From: Fusobacterium necrophorum subsp. necrophorum
Lineage (GTDB): Bacteria; Fusobacteriota; Fusobacteriia; Fusobacteriales; Fusobacteriaceae
Assembly: GCF_004006635.1 (NCBI RefSeq)
Contig: NZ_CP034842.1
Location: 2,356,001-2,420,000, forward strand
DNA length: 64,000 nucleotides
Direction of reading: 5' to 3'
Position 1 is the stretch's first letter. The number at the start of each line of letters is the position of its first letter. A program made the position numbers and the translations under genes. Below are positions 1-12,173 of this stretch, in pieces. The notes under the pieces are model-generated. The model searched no databases. It worked only from the letters and a program-made list of their open reading frames with translations, and was not told the DNA's origin.

Positions 1-123
1 TTTTGCTAGAGAAGAAATCGATTCTCCTTGTTGTCTGTGCTCATAGATTCCTATTTTTTGGTCTCTTGTTAATTTTGACATAAAAAAATGCACCTCCATC
101 TTGTGTCCAAGATTTTGGGTGCA
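1..123 (-). mobile_element. IS3-like element, 5' end (clipped by window edge)
   Basis: The minus strand opens with an ATG at 81 and reads MSKLTRDQKIGIYEHRQQGE and seven more residues to the window edge. This looks like the helix-turn-helix start of an IS3-family OrfA. Upstream, the minus strand begins TGCACCCAAAATCTTGGACA at 123, which resembles an IS3-type terminal repeat with the usual TG end. A diverged copy of the same end lies at 29898-30062. Only 27 codons are visible, so whether the transposase is intact cannot be judged. Confidence 0.6.
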
Positions 124-197
124 ATATAGTTTGTCAAAAAAATCGGCTTTTTTTTATTCGTTGTTCAATGAGAAATGTTCAATTTTTAAAAAGTTAG

Positions 198-226
198 TTG
201 ACATTTTGTTACAAAATGTGTTATAT
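198..226 (+). promoter_or_regulatory. Promoter with internal palindrome for the sialic-acid operon
   Basis: TTGACA (198-203) is followed after 17 bases by TTATAT (221-226), a credible sigma-70 promoter 42 bases upstream of the nanM start. The spacer holds an exact inverted repeat, ACATTTTG-TTA-CAAAATGT (201-219). A repressor bound there would block RNA polymerase. The LacI-family gene at 1382 is the obvious candidate, but the odd-length centre is not the classical LacI form, so the link is inference. Confidence 0.6.
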
Positions 227-268
227 ACTAAGTATGTACACGAGAACATTTTTAGAAAGGAGATTCAT

Positions 269-1378
269 ATGAAAAAATTATTGAGCATTTTATTTTTCAC
301 TTGTAGTTGTTTTAGTTTTGCGGAGCATCGAATCAGTTGGGAAGCAGTGGGAGCATTACCTGCTCAGAAGTCTTACGACAAGAATATCGGAACAGCCGGT
401 TTGTTACAAGGGATGATTGATGATTATGTCATTGTGGGAGGAGGAGCAAACTTTCCGATAAAACCTTTGACAGAAGGCGGATCTAAAGTGACTCATAAGG
501 ATATTTACTTGTTGAAAGAAAGTAAAAATGGATTGGATCTTGTGGAACAAATCCAATGGAATACTCCGATTGGTTATGGAGCGAGTGTAAGTACCGGAAA
601 AGAAATCTATTACTTGGGAGGAAGTCCGGAAGCTGCTCATAATAAAGATGTTTTAAAAGTAAGTGTAAAAAACGGAAAAATGAAAATAGAAAAAGTAGCG
701 GAATTGACACATGGTTTCGAAAATGGAGTGGCTACTTATCAAAATGGTAAAATTTACTATGGTGTTGGAAAGATAGAACACGAAGAAGGAAAATTAAAAA
801 ACAGCAATCGTTTCTTTGTCTTGGATTTGAAAACGGGGGAAAATAAAGAATTGGCAGCTTTTCCGGGAGAAGCAAGACAACAAACGGTAGGACAAGTATT
901 GAGCGGAAAATTCTATGTCTTCAGTGGAGGAAGCTCCGTATCCTATATTGACGGATATGCTTATGATTTTGAAAAAAATGTTTGGGAAAAAGTAGCGGAT
1001 GTTGTAGTAAACGGAGAAAAAATTTTGTTGTTGGGAGCAAATTCTGTAAAAATATCGGAAGATGAAATGTTGGTGATTGGAGGATTTAATCACGATTTAT
1101 GGAATGAAGCCAGTGATAAATTAAGCAATTTAAAGGATAAAGAATTGGCGGATTATAAGGCACAATATTTTGGGAAAGAACCTTTTCGTTATGGATGGAA
1201 TCGTAAGATTTTGGTATTCAATGCGAAAGAAAATAGATGGAGAAGCATTGGAGAAGTTCCTTTCGATGCACCATGTGGGGCTGCTTTGTTGAAGCATGGA
1301 AATATACTGTATTCGATCAATGGAGAAATTAAACCCGGAGTGAGAACCCCAAGAATTTTTAGAGGAGAGTTCCGTTAG
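269..1378 (+). CDS. nanM: N-acetylneuraminate epimerase (NanM-like), exported
   Basis: This is a 369-residue Kelch-type beta-propeller of the sialic-acid mutarotase family, which speeds conversion of alpha- to beta-Neu5Ac outside the inner membrane. The start at 269 was chosen over an in-frame ATG at 101 because it follows AGAAAGGAG and opens a signal peptide (MKKLLSILFF, hydrophobic to about residue 20). Kelch-like Gly-Gly strands are visible, for example YYLGGSPE, VFSGGSS and MLVIGGFNH. It is the first gene of the nan operon and ends 3 bases before the regulator gene. Supplying beta-anomer to the SiaP transporter fits its neighbours. The length is usual for NanM (about 350-380). Confidence 0.85.
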   Translation: MKKLLSILFFTCSCFSFAEHRISWEAVGALPAQKSYDKNIGTAGLLQGMIDDYVIVGGGANFPIKPLTEGGSKVTHKDIYLLKESKNGLDLVEQIQWNTPIGYGASVSTGKEIYYLGGSPEAAHNKDVLKVSVKNGKMKIEKVAELTHGFENGVATYQNGKIYYGVGKIEHEEGKLKNSNRFFVLDLKTGENKELAAFPGEARQQTVGQVLSGKFYVFSGGSSVSYIDGYAYDFEKNVWEKVADVVVNGEKILLLGANSVKISEDEMLVIGGFNHDLWNEASDKLSNLKDKELADYKAQYFGKEPFRYGWNRKILVFNAKENRWRSIGEVPFDAPCGAALLKHGNILYSINGEIKPGVRTPRIFRGEFR

Positions 1379-1381
1379 TCT

Positions 1382-3392
<2,011 letters not shown>

Positions 3393-3409
3393 GAGGAAGA
3401 GTCATAGCT

Positions 3410-5263
3410 ATGAAATTTTTTAATAAGTTAGAGGAATGGATTGGAGGAACATTATTTGTAGGAATGTTCATCGTCCTTGTATTACAAATTATATCACGAC
3501 AAATATTGGATGATCCTTTGATCTGGAGTGAGGAACTGGCGAGATTGTTTTTCGTATATGTGGGAATGCTGGGAATCAGTATGGGAATACGTACACAATC
3601 TCACGTTATGATTGACTTCGTGTATGCGAGATTGCCTAAAAAACTGCAAAAAGTAATTTTTACGGGAATTCAAATCATTATTTTCTTATGTATCACTTCT
3701 TTCAGCTATTTCGGATATTTATTGATAGAGAAGAAAGCGGATATTGAATTGGTATCTTTAGGGATTTCGGCAAAATGGATGTACATTGCTTTGCCGGTCA
3801 TTTCGATTTTGATGTTAATTCGTTTTTTTCAAGCCTATCAAGAGAACTGGGAAAAGGAAAAAGTTTTGATTTCTCCCAAAATTATTCTCGGTTTTATGAT
3901 TCTTTTCATGGCACTGCTGATTTTTCAACCCTCTGTCTTTAAGATCTTTAAAATGACACAATATTTTAAATTACGGGGAAATTCAGTGTATGTTGCCCTA
4001 GTGTTATGGTTGATCTTGATTTTCGCGGGAGTTCCTGTGGGGTGGTCTTTATTGGCTTCCTCTATGGCGTATTTCTCTATGACAAAATGGGCGGTCGCTT
4101 ATTTTGCTTCTTCTAAATTTGTAGATAGTGTGGACAGTTTCAGCTTATTGAGCGTTCCTTTCTTCATTTTGACAGGAATTTTGATGAACGGTTCCGGAAT
4201 TACAGAAAGAATTTTCTATTTTGCAAAGGCAAGCTTAGGACATTATACAGGGGGAATGGGACATGTCAATGTGGCAGCCAGTTTGATTTTCTCCGGAATG
4301 TCCGGTTCTGCGATTGCAGATGCCGGAGGATTGGGACAATTGGAAATCAAAGCCATGAGAGATGAGGGCTATGATGACGATATTTGTGGGGGAATTACGG
4401 CGGCTTCTTGTATTATAGGACCTTTGGTTCCTCCAAGTATCAGTATGATTATTTATGGAGTCATTGCAAACCAGTCGATTGCCAAATTATTTTTAGCAGG
4501 CTTTGTACCGGGAGTTTTGACAACCATTGCTCTGATGATTATGAACTACTTTGTATGTAAAAAAAGAGGATATAAAAAAGCAAAAAAATGTACTCCGAAA
4601 GAAAGATGGGAAGCTTTTAAAAAGGCATTTTGGGCTTTGTTAACTCCGATTATTATCATTGGAGGAATTTTTTCCGGAATGTTTACTCCGACAGAAGCGG
4701 CTGTTGTAGCAGCTCTGTATTCCGTGATCTTAGGAATGTTTATCTATAAGGAATTGACATGGAAAGGATTATTTCAACACTGCGTCGAAGCAATGGCAAT
4801 CAGTGGAGTTACCGTTTTGATGATTATCACGGTTACCTTCTTTGGAGATATGATTGCGAGAGAACAAGTGGCTATGAAAATTGCGGAACTTTTCATTCAA
4901 TTCGCAAGTTCACCTTTGACAGTATTAGTCATGATTAACTTGCTGTTATTGTTCTTGGGAATGTTTATTGATGCTTTGGCACTACAATTTTTGGTATTGC
5001 CGATGTTAATTCCTGTAGCGGAACAAGTGGGAATTGATTTAGTCTTCTTTGGAGTTATGACAACCTTGAATATGATGATAGGAATTTTAACTCCGCCAAT
5101 GGGAATGGCATTGTTTGTGGTGGCACAGGTAGGAAAAATGCCGGTAAGTACGGTAACGAAAGGAGTATTGCCTTTCTTACTTCCTATTTTTATCACCTTG
5201 GTCGTGATTACCTTATTCCCGCAAATTATTATTTTCCTACCGAATTTAATCATGGGAGCTTAG
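3410..5263 (+). CDS. siaQM: TRAP transporter fused small and large membrane subunits
   Basis: The 617-residue protein fuses a DctQ-type small subunit (about residues 1-160, four membrane helices, with the [13 protein letters not shown] type signature) to a DctM-type large subunit (about residues 185-617, many helices). It should use the sodium gradient to move Neu5Ac from SiaP to the cytoplasm. Fused SiaQM is also known from Haemophilus; other bacteria keep the subunits separate. It lies between siaP and nanK with gaps of 17 and 3 bases, so co-transcription is very likely. Confidence 0.9.
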   Translation: MKFFNKLEEWIGGTLFVGMFIVLVLQIISRQILDDPLIWSEELARLFFVYVGMLGISMGIRTQSHVMIDFVYARLPKKLQKVIFTGIQIIIFLCITSFSYFGYLLIEKKADIELVSLGISAKWMYIALPVISILMLIRFFQAYQENWEKEKVLISPKIILGFMILFMALLIFQPSVFKIFKMTQYFKLRGNSVYVALVLWLILIFAGVPVGWSLLASSMAYFSMTKWAVAYFASSKFVDSVDSFSLLSVPFFILTGILMNGSGITERIFYFAKASLGHYTGGMGHVNVAASLIFSGMSGSAIADAGGLGQLEIKAMRDEGYDDDICGGITAASCIIGPLVPPSISMIIYGVIANQSIAKLFLAGFVPGVLTTIALMIMNYFVCKKRGYKKAKKCTPKERWEAFKKAFWALLTPIIIIGGIFSGMFTPTEAAVVAALYSVILGMFIYKELTWKGLFQHCVEAMAISGVTVLMIITVTFFGDMIAREQVAMKIAELFIQFASSPLTVLVMINLLLLFLGMFIDALALQFLVLPMLIPVAEQVGIDLVFFGVMTTLNMMIGILTPPMGMALFVVAQVGKMPVSTVTKGVLPFLLPIFITLVVITLFPQIIIFLPNLIMGA

Positions 5264-5266
5264 TGT

Positions 5267-6169
5267 ATGAAACAGGATAAAATCATTGCGATTGACATAG
5301 GTGGAACAAATATTAAATATGCTTTGGTATCTTCCGGAGGAGAGATTCTCTCCTCCGGAAATCTTCCTACGGAAGCGGAAAAAGGAATGGAAACTTTGCT
5401 TTTCAAATTGGATGAACTCATTCAAACATACTTATCGGAAGAAATTTTAGGTCTTGCCGTTTCTGCAACCGGTCAGATTGACTCTATCCAAGGGAAAGTC
5501 GTAGGAGGAAATCCTATTATTCCCGGTTGGATCGGTTGTAAATTGGTAAAGATTTTGGAAGAGAAATATCATTTGCCATGTGTTTTGGAAAATGATGTCA
5601 ACTGTGCAGCCTTGGGGGAAGCATGGTTGGGAGCAGGAAAAGGAAAAAAAGATTTTCTGTGTCTAACAATTGGAACAGGAATTGGCGGGGGAATTATTCT
5701 GAATCACCAATTATATCGAGGAGCCTCTTCGGTAGCCGGAGAATTTGGAAAATTATATTTACAAAATAAGCAGGAAGTTTATGAAAAATATGCTTCTATG
5801 TCCGCCCTTGTCCAAAAAGTACAGGAGAAAACCGGAAAGCATTGGAATGGAAAAAAGATTTTCGATGTGTATTGGCAGGGGGAGGAAAATATTGTTTCCA
5901 TCGTAGATGAGTGGATTCATGATATTGCGGAAGGACTCAAAGTATTACTCTATCTTTGGAATCCCGGTTGCATTATTCTGGGAGGAGCTGTGACTCATCA
6001 GGGGGAAGCTTTTCAAAAGAAGATAGAAGAAGAATTACAAAAGCAAATCACTCCCAATTATTTGGAGTGTTTGGAACTTAAATTTGCAAACTTAGGGAAT
6101 CATGCGGGCTTATTAGGAGCAGCATTCCTATTATTAGATAAAATGAAACAGGAGGAAGTAAAAGAATGA
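5267..6169 (+). CDS. nanK: ROK-family N-acetylmannosamine kinase
   Basis: The 300-residue protein begins with the ROK phosphate-binding motif DIGGTNIKYALV (about residues 10-21) and has the catalytic LENDVNCAALGE segment near residue 105 and IGTGIGGGI near 138. It should phosphorylate ManNAc released by NanA. The usual ROK zinc motif (H-x-GxxCxCGxxGCxE) is absent; the matching stretch reads GEFGKLYLQNKQEVYEKYAS, without cysteines. Some Gram-positive NanK enzymes are also zinc-free. The stop overlaps the start of nanA (ATGA), indicating translational coupling. Confidence 0.85.
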   Translation: MKQDKIIAIDIGGTNIKYALVSSGGEILSSGNLPTEAEKGMETLLFKLDELIQTYLSEEILGLAVSATGQIDSIQGKVVGGNPIIPGWIGCKLVKILEEKYHLPCVLENDVNCAALGEAWLGAGKGKKDFLCLTIGTGIGGGIILNHQLYRGASSVAGEFGKLYLQNKQEVYEKYASMSALVQKVQEKTGKHWNGKKIFDVYWQGEENIVSIVDEWIHDIAEGLKVLLYLWNPGCIILGGAVTHQGEAFQKKIEEELQKQITPNYLECLELKFANLGNHAGLLGAAFLLLDKMKQEEVKE

Positions 6170-7038
6170 AAGGAATTTTTTCGGCATTGATGGTGCCTTA
6201 TAACTTGGATGGAACAATTAACGAAAAGGGACTTCGAGAATTGGTAAGACACAACATTGATGTCATGAAAGTGGACGGTTTATATGTTGGAGGAAGTACG
6301 GGAGAAAACTTTATGATTTCCACAGAGGAAAAGAAAGAAGTTTTCAGAATTGCAATGGAAGAAGCAAAAAACGAAGTACAGATGATGGCACAAGTGGGAA
6401 GTATCAATGTAAAAGAGTCTGTAGAATTAGGAAAGTATGCAACAGAATTGGGATATCCTTGTTTGTCAGCCGTGACACCTTTCTACTATAAATTCAGTTT
6501 TGAAGAAATTAAGGAATACTACGAAACCATCGTAAGAGAAACTCAAAATAACATGGTTATTTATTCCATTCCTTTCTTAACGGGAGTGAATATGGATGTT
6601 GCACAATTCGGAGAATTGTTTGCAAATCCTAAAATTATTGGAGTGAAATTCACAGCGGGAGATTTCTATCTATTGGAAAGAATGAGAAAGGCGTATCCCG
6701 ATAAATTGATTTTATCCGGATTTGATGAAATGTTGTTACCGGCTGTTGTCATGGGAGTGGACGGAGCTATCGGAAGTACTTACAATGTCAATGGAATTCG
6801 GGCAAAAGAAATTTTCCGACTGGGAAAAGAAGGAAACATTGCAGAAGCATTAGAACTTCAACATGTGACAAATGATTTAATTGAAGGAATTTTAGGAAAC
6901 GGATTGTATCCGACCATTAAGGAAATTTTAAAGTGTCAAGGTGTTCATGCCGGAATTTGTAGAAAACCGATGGCAGCTACCACAGAAGAACAAACCAAGG
7001 TAGCCAAAGAATTATATCAAAAATATTTAGCAAAATAG
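6166..7038 (+). CDS. nanA: N-acetylneuraminate lyase
   Basis: This is a 290-residue class I aldolase of the DHDPS/NAL family that cleaves Neu5Ac into ManNAc and pyruvate in the cytoplasm. Visible active-site elements are GGSTGE (residues 42-47, carboxylate-binding), Tyr133 in VIYSIPF, and Schiff-base Lys161 in IIGVKFT. The GVNM segment (residues 140-143) agrees with a lyase rather than a DHDPS. Length matches the family. It overlaps nanK by 4 bases and is followed by nanE after 10 bases. Confidence 0.93.
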   Translation: MKGIFSALMVPYNLDGTINEKGLRELVRHNIDVMKVDGLYVGGSTGENFMISTEEKKEVFRIAMEEAKNEVQMMAQVGSINVKESVELGKYATELGYPCLSAVTPFYYKFSFEEIKEYYETIVRETQNNMVIYSIPFLTGVNMDVAQFGELFANPKIIGVKFTAGDFYLLERMRKAYPDKLILSGFDEMLLPAVVMGVDGAIGSTYNVNGIRAKEIFRLGKEGNIAEALELQHVTNDLIEGILGNGLYPTIKEILKCQGVHAGICRKPMAATTEEQTKVAKELYQKYLAK

Positions 7039-7048
7039 GAGAAAGAAA

Positions 7049-7726
7049 ATGAAAGAAAGAATGGAAGCCTTGCGAGGAAAGTTGATTGTTTCCTGCCAAG
7101 CCTTGCCGGAAGAGCCTTTACATAGTTCTTATATTATGTCAAGAATGGCATATGCGGCTTATGTAGGAGGAGCCTCCGGAATTCGAGCCAATACCGTTTC
7201 TGATATTCGGGAAATCAAAAAAACAGTGGATTTACCTATTATCGGAATTATCAAAGAAGTCTATGGAGAAAATCCTGTCTATATTACTCCAACTATGAAA
7301 GAAATATCAGCTCTGGTAGCAGAAGGAGTCGATATTATTGCGATTGACGGCACAAAGCGAGAAAGACCGGATGGAAATACTTTAGAAAATTTGATGAAAG
7401 CAGCAAAGGAAAAGTATCCCAATCAATTATTTATGGCGGATATTTCTTCTGTAGAGGAAGCGATAGAAGCGGAAAGATTGGGATTTGATTTCGTAGGAAC
7501 GACTTTGGTCGGCTATACGGAATATACAAAGGGAAATTTGCCTTTGGTGGAATTGGAAAAGGTAATTCAAGCGGTTTCTCTTCCTGTGATTGGAGAGGGG
7601 AACTTGGATACTCCGGAAAAAGCAAAAAAGGCTTTGGATTTAGGAGCTTTTGCAGTTGTAGTAGGAGGAGCCATTACCAGACCTCAACAAATTACGAAAA
7701 AATTTGTGGATGAAATGAGCAAATAG
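7049..7726 (+). CDS. nanE: N-acetylmannosamine-6-phosphate 2-epimerase
   Basis: The 225-residue TIM-barrel protein belongs to the NanE family, converting ManNAc-6-P to GlcNAc-6-P. Family landmarks include IIGIIKE (about residues 66-72), [15 protein letters not shown] near residue 95 and the phosphate-binding end VIGEGN... [18 protein letters not shown]. It is the last gene of the nan run and is followed by a hairpin terminator at 7746. The next enzymes (NagA, NagB) are not in this window. Confidence 0.92.
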   Translation: MKERMEALRGKLIVSCQALPEEPLHSSYIMSRMAYAAYVGGASGIRANTVSDIREIKKTVDLPIIGIIKEVYGENPVYITPTMKEISALVAEGVDIIAIDGTKRERPDGNTLENLMKAAKEKYPNQLFMADISSVEEAIEAERLGFDFVGTTLVGYTEYTKGNLPLVELEKVIQAVSLPVIGEGNLDTPEKAKKALDLGAFAVVVGGAITRPQQITKKFVDEMSK

Positions 7727-7745
7727 AAAGAAGAATACAGTTTTT

Positions 7746-7782
7746 ATAGGAGAAAATGTACTTTACACTTTCTCCTATTTTA
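7746..7782 (+). terminator. Rho-independent terminator after nanE
   Basis: ATAGGAGAAA and TTTCTCCTAT form a 10-bp stem, extended inward by TGTA/TTTACA pairing, and are followed by a T-rich run. It closes the nan operon before the separately promoted gene at 7873. Confidence 0.8.
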
Positions 7783-7838
7783 ACATGAAGCGTATTTCAT
7801 AGGATAATTTTAAACTGGTCACGAAACTAAAAAAATGA

Positions 7839-7844
7839 TATAAT
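7839..7844 (+). promoter_or_regulatory. -10 element upstream of the YhcH-family gene
   Basis: A consensus TATAAT stands 34 bases upstream of the ATG at 7873, just after the nanE terminator. No strong -35 hexamer is present (TGGTCA at about 7816 is the nearest match), so the promoter may need an activator or be moderate in strength. Confidence 0.45.
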
Positions 7845-7872
7845 AACAAAAGGGAGAAATGTAGGAGGAAAC

Positions 7873-8334
7873 ATGATATACGATAAAATAGAAAACATAG
7901 GTCGATATTTAGGAATTTCAGAATATTTGGATCAGGCGATTCGATATATTATGACGGGAAATTATCGTAAAGCAAAATATGGAAAAAATATAGTATTCGG
8001 AGAACATATTTATTACAATTGCCCGGAAGGCGCTATGGCTAAAAATATAGAAGGTATGGATTACGAATACCACAGAACTTATATAGATATTCATATTCCC
8101 TTACAAGGAAAAGAAAATATTGCTTTTTTTTCAATGGAAACAGGCAAGGAAGTAAAAGCCTACGATCAGGAAAACGATTATGGATTATATTCCGGGAAAG
8201 CAGAAGGAAAACTTTGTATCGAAGAGGGAGAATTTTTAATGCTTTTTCCGGAAGAAGTCCATTTGGCTTTGATGAAAGTCGAAGAAGAAGTCACTCCGAT
8301 TGAAAAAGTAATTTTCAAAGTGCGAGCAAAGTAA
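7873..8334 (+). CDS. YhcH/YjgK/YiaL family (NanQ-like) protein
   Basis: The 153-residue protein belongs to the DUF386 beta-helical family (YhcH/NanQ/EbgC), whose members are linked to sialic-acid or sugar anomer metabolism. Typical features are the EHIYYNCPEGAMAKNIEGMDYE region, the YIDIHIPLQGKENI core with its metal-coordinating histidine, and the late LFPEEVHLAL with another conserved histidine. A role as a cytoplasmic anomerase in Neu5Ac catabolism is inferred from its place next to the nan operon. It has its own -10 box and an AGGAGG ribosome site. Confidence 0.85.
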   Translation: MIYDKIENIGRYLGISEYLDQAIRYIMTGNYRKAKYGKNIVFGEHIYYNCPEGAMAKNIEGMDYEYHRTYIDIHIPLQGKENIAFFSMETGKEVKAYDQENDYGLYSGKAEGKLCIEEGEFLMLFPEEVHLALMKVEEEVTPIEKVIFKVRAK

Positions 8335-8467
8335 GAGGAAAGCAAATTTCTGAACAAAAAAGATGAAAAAATGCTCTATAATTTATTTGAAAAAAGAAGC
8401 CTCTTGGTATAAGATATGTCATAAGAAAAAATAGCCTAAGAGGGGAATTACAGGAGGGGAAAGTTCT

Positions 8468-9886
8468 TTGAAAAAAACGAAAATTGTATGTACTATCGGA
8501 CCAAAAACAGAAGCAAAAGAAACGTTGAAATCTCTATTGCAAAGTGGAATGAATGTAATGAGATTGAATTTCTCGCATGGAGATTATGCAGAGCATGGAA
8601 CAAGAATTATAAATTTTAGAGAGGCTATGAAAGAAACAGGCATTCGAGCCGCTCTATTATTAGATACAAAAGGGCCTGAAATTCGGACTATAAAGTTAGA
8701 AGGGGGAAAGGATGTCAGTATCACAGCCGGACAAACTTTTACCTTTACTACAGATAAATCCGTGATTGGAAATCAAAATAAAGTAGCTGTGACCTATGAG
8801 GGATTTCCAAAAGATTTAAAAGTTGGAAATATTGTCTTGGTGGATGACGGTTTGTTATCTATGAGAGTCACAAAAATTTCCGGGAACGAAGTGGAGTGTA
8901 TTGCCGAGAATTCAGGAGATTTAGGAGAAAACAAAGGAATTAATTTACCAAATGTAAAGGTGAATTTACCGGCTTTGGCGGAAAAAGATATTCAAGATTT
9001 AAAATTCGGTTGTGAGCAAGGGGTTGATTTCATTGCGGCTTCCTTTATTCGAAAAGCGGATGATGTGAAAGCGGTCAGAAAAGTATTGGAAGAAAACGGA
9101 GGAGCAGGGATTCAAATTATTTCGAAAATTGAAAATCAAGAAGGTTTGGATAACTTTGAAGAAATTTTAGAAGCTTCCGATGGAATTATGGTGGCAAGAG
9201 GAGATTTGGGAGTGGAAATTCCGGTAGAAGAAGTTCCTTTTGCTCAAAAAATGATGATTCAAAGATGTAATGCCGTTGGAAAAGTTGTCATTACAGCAAC
9301 ACAAATGTTGGATTCTATGATTAAAAATCCTCGACCTACAAGAGCGGAAGCAAATGACGTTGCCAATGCGATTATTGACGGAACGGATGCCGTTATGCTT
9401 TCGGGAGAAACGGCAAAGGGAAAATATCCTTTAGAGGCAGTGACTGTGATGAAGAGAATTGCGGAAAAAACGGATCCGTTGATTTTGCCGGTAGAAGATG
9501 CTCACTTAGAGGAAGAGGAAATTACGGTGACAACTGCAGTAGCAAAAGGGACTGCAGATGTGGCGGAAATGATTGGAGCAAAAGTGATTGTGGTGGCAAC
9601 TGCTTCCGGAAGAGCGGCAAGAGATATGAGAAGATATTTTCCATCCGCAGATATTTTAGCAATTACGAATAATGAAAAAACGGCAAATCAATTGGTGCTA
9701 ACAAGAGGGGTGACTTCCTACGTCGACGGAACGGCAACTTCTTTGGATGAATTTTATGCTTTGGCGGAAAAAGCGGTGCGAGAATTAGGATTGGCAACAG
9801 CAGGAGATGTGATTATTGCAACTTGTGGAGAACAAGTATATATCAACGGAACGACAAACTCTGTAAAGGTAATTCATATTAAATAA
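8468..9886 (+). CDS. pyk: Pyruvate kinase
   Basis: The 472-residue enzyme transfers phosphate from PEP to ADP in the last step of glycolysis. The start is TTG at 8468, preceded by AGGAGGGGA, and opens the family's typical N-terminus (MKKTKIVCTIGPK). Active-site stretches are clear: MRLNFSHG near residue 31, LLLDTKGPEIRT near 63, the catalytic lysine region IISKIENQEG (about residues 215-224) and MVARGDLGVEIP near 238. The C-terminal domain (VVATASGRAARDMRRYFP) is complete. Enolase follows 33 bases downstream. Confidence 0.96.
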   Translation: MKKTKIVCTIGPKTEAKETLKSLLQSGMNVMRLNFSHGDYAEHGTRIINFREAMKETGIRAALLLDTKGPEIRTIKLEGGKDVSITAGQTFTFTTDKSVIGNQNKVAVTYEGFPKDLKVGNIVLVDDGLLSMRVTKISGNEVECIAENSGDLGENKGINLPNVKVNLPALAEKDIQDLKFGCEQGVDFIAASFIRKADDVKAVRKVLEENGGAGIQIISKIENQEGLDNFEEILEASDGIMVARGDLGVEIPVEEVPFAQKMMIQRCNAVGKVVITATQMLDSMIKNPRPTRAEANDVANAIIDGTDAVMLSGETAKGKYPLEAVTVMKRIAEKTDPLILPVEDAHLEEEEITVTTAVAKGTADVAEMIGAKVIVVATASGRAARDMRRYFPSADILAITNNEKTANQLVLTRGVTSYVDGTATSLDEFYALAEKAVRELGLATAGDVIIATCGEQVYINGTTNSVKVIHIK

Positions 9887-9895
9887 TTATGTTAG

Positions 9896-11227
<1,332 letters not shown>

Positions 11228-11266
11228 AAACAAGAAACAAGATATCATATACACTCATACTCTTTT

Positions 11267-11300
11267 AGAAAGGTATAGGAAACTGTGCCTTTCTTTTTTT
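11267..11300 (+). terminator. Terminator after eno
   Basis: AGAAAGG (11267-11273) pairs with CCTTTCT (11288-11294) and is followed by a T-rich tract (TTTTTTTCTTT), a typical intrinsic terminator 40 bases past the eno stop. Confidence 0.8.
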
Positions 11301-11444
11301 CTTTACTTTTCTGGAAGAATGGAATAGAATAACTACAATAGCAGTGTGGAATTTAAAATATTGTAAAAGAATAACTCGCTTGTTAGAATACTATAATTTT
11401 AGTTTCATGGTCGGCTAAGGTCGAAATGAGAATAGGAGGTTGTT

Positions 11445-12158
11445 ATGAAAAAGGTGATTGCAGGAATTTTGGTGGTATTTTCTTTGGTTGCTTGTGCAAA
11501 TGTAAACCTTGAAAAAGGGAAGAAGAACCGAAGTATGGAACTGGTATTTATTTTAGATAGAAGCGGTTCTATGTCAGGTTTAGAACAAGATACCATTGGA
11601 GGTTATAACTCCATGTTGAAAAAACAGAAAGAAGAAAAGGGAGAAGTCTTTGTAACAACCGTTTTATTTGATGATAAATATGAGATGTTGTATCATCATA
11701 AGCCGATTGAAGAACTTTCCAATATGACAGAAAAAGAGTATTTTGTACGAGGGAGTACCGCCCTTTATGATGCCATTGGAAAAACTATCGTAGATGTGAA
11801 CAGGGAGCAAAGTGTTGCAGAAAAGAAAGTGGATCAGGTCCTATTTATTATTACAACCGATGGAATGGAGAATGCAAGTCAGGAATTTACAGCTAAAAAA
11901 GTAAAAGATTTGATTGAAACACAGAAAAAAGAAAAAAAATGGGAATTTCTATTTTTAGGAGCAAATATCGATGCTATCAAAACAGCAGAAAGCTTTGGAA
12001 TTGAAAAAGAAAAAGCAGTCAATTATCATGCCGATTCCCTAGGAACTCAAAAGAATTACAAGGTGTTGGGAGAAGCGGTTTTACAAATGAGAGCAGGACA
12101 AGAATTGAAAGGAAATTGGAAACAAGAGATAGAGGAAGATTATAAAAACAGAAAGTAG
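11445..12158 (+). CDS. Von Willebrand factor A domain lipoprotein
   Basis: The 237-residue protein has a lipoprotein signal (LVAC, lipidated Cys17) and then a VWA domain whose metal-ion-dependent adhesion site DRSGSMS lies at residues 38-44, with later family positions in GSTALYDAIG and TTDGMENAS. It should be anchored facing the periplasm or surface and bind a protein partner through the metal site. The creD-like gene follows 15 bases downstream, so the two are probably co-transcribed. The partner and process are unknown. Confidence 0.75.
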   Translation: MKKVIAGILVVFSLVACANVNLEKGKKNRSMELVFILDRSGSMSGLEQDTIGGYNSMLKKQKEEKGEVFVTTVLFDDKYEMLYHHKPIEELSNMTEKEYFVRGSTALYDAIGKTIVDVNREQSVAEKKVDQVLFIITTDGMENASQEFTAKKVKDLIETQKKEKKWEFLFLGANIDAIKTAESFGIEKEKAVNYHADSLGTQKNYKVLGEAVLQMRAGQELKGNWKQEIEEDYKNRK

Positions 12159-12173
12159 AATAAAGGAGATTAT

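Noticed and set aside
101-268. N-terminal extension of NanM
   Set aside because: It would include the promoter and palindrome in the coding region. The ATG at 269 has a ribosome site and starts a signal peptide.
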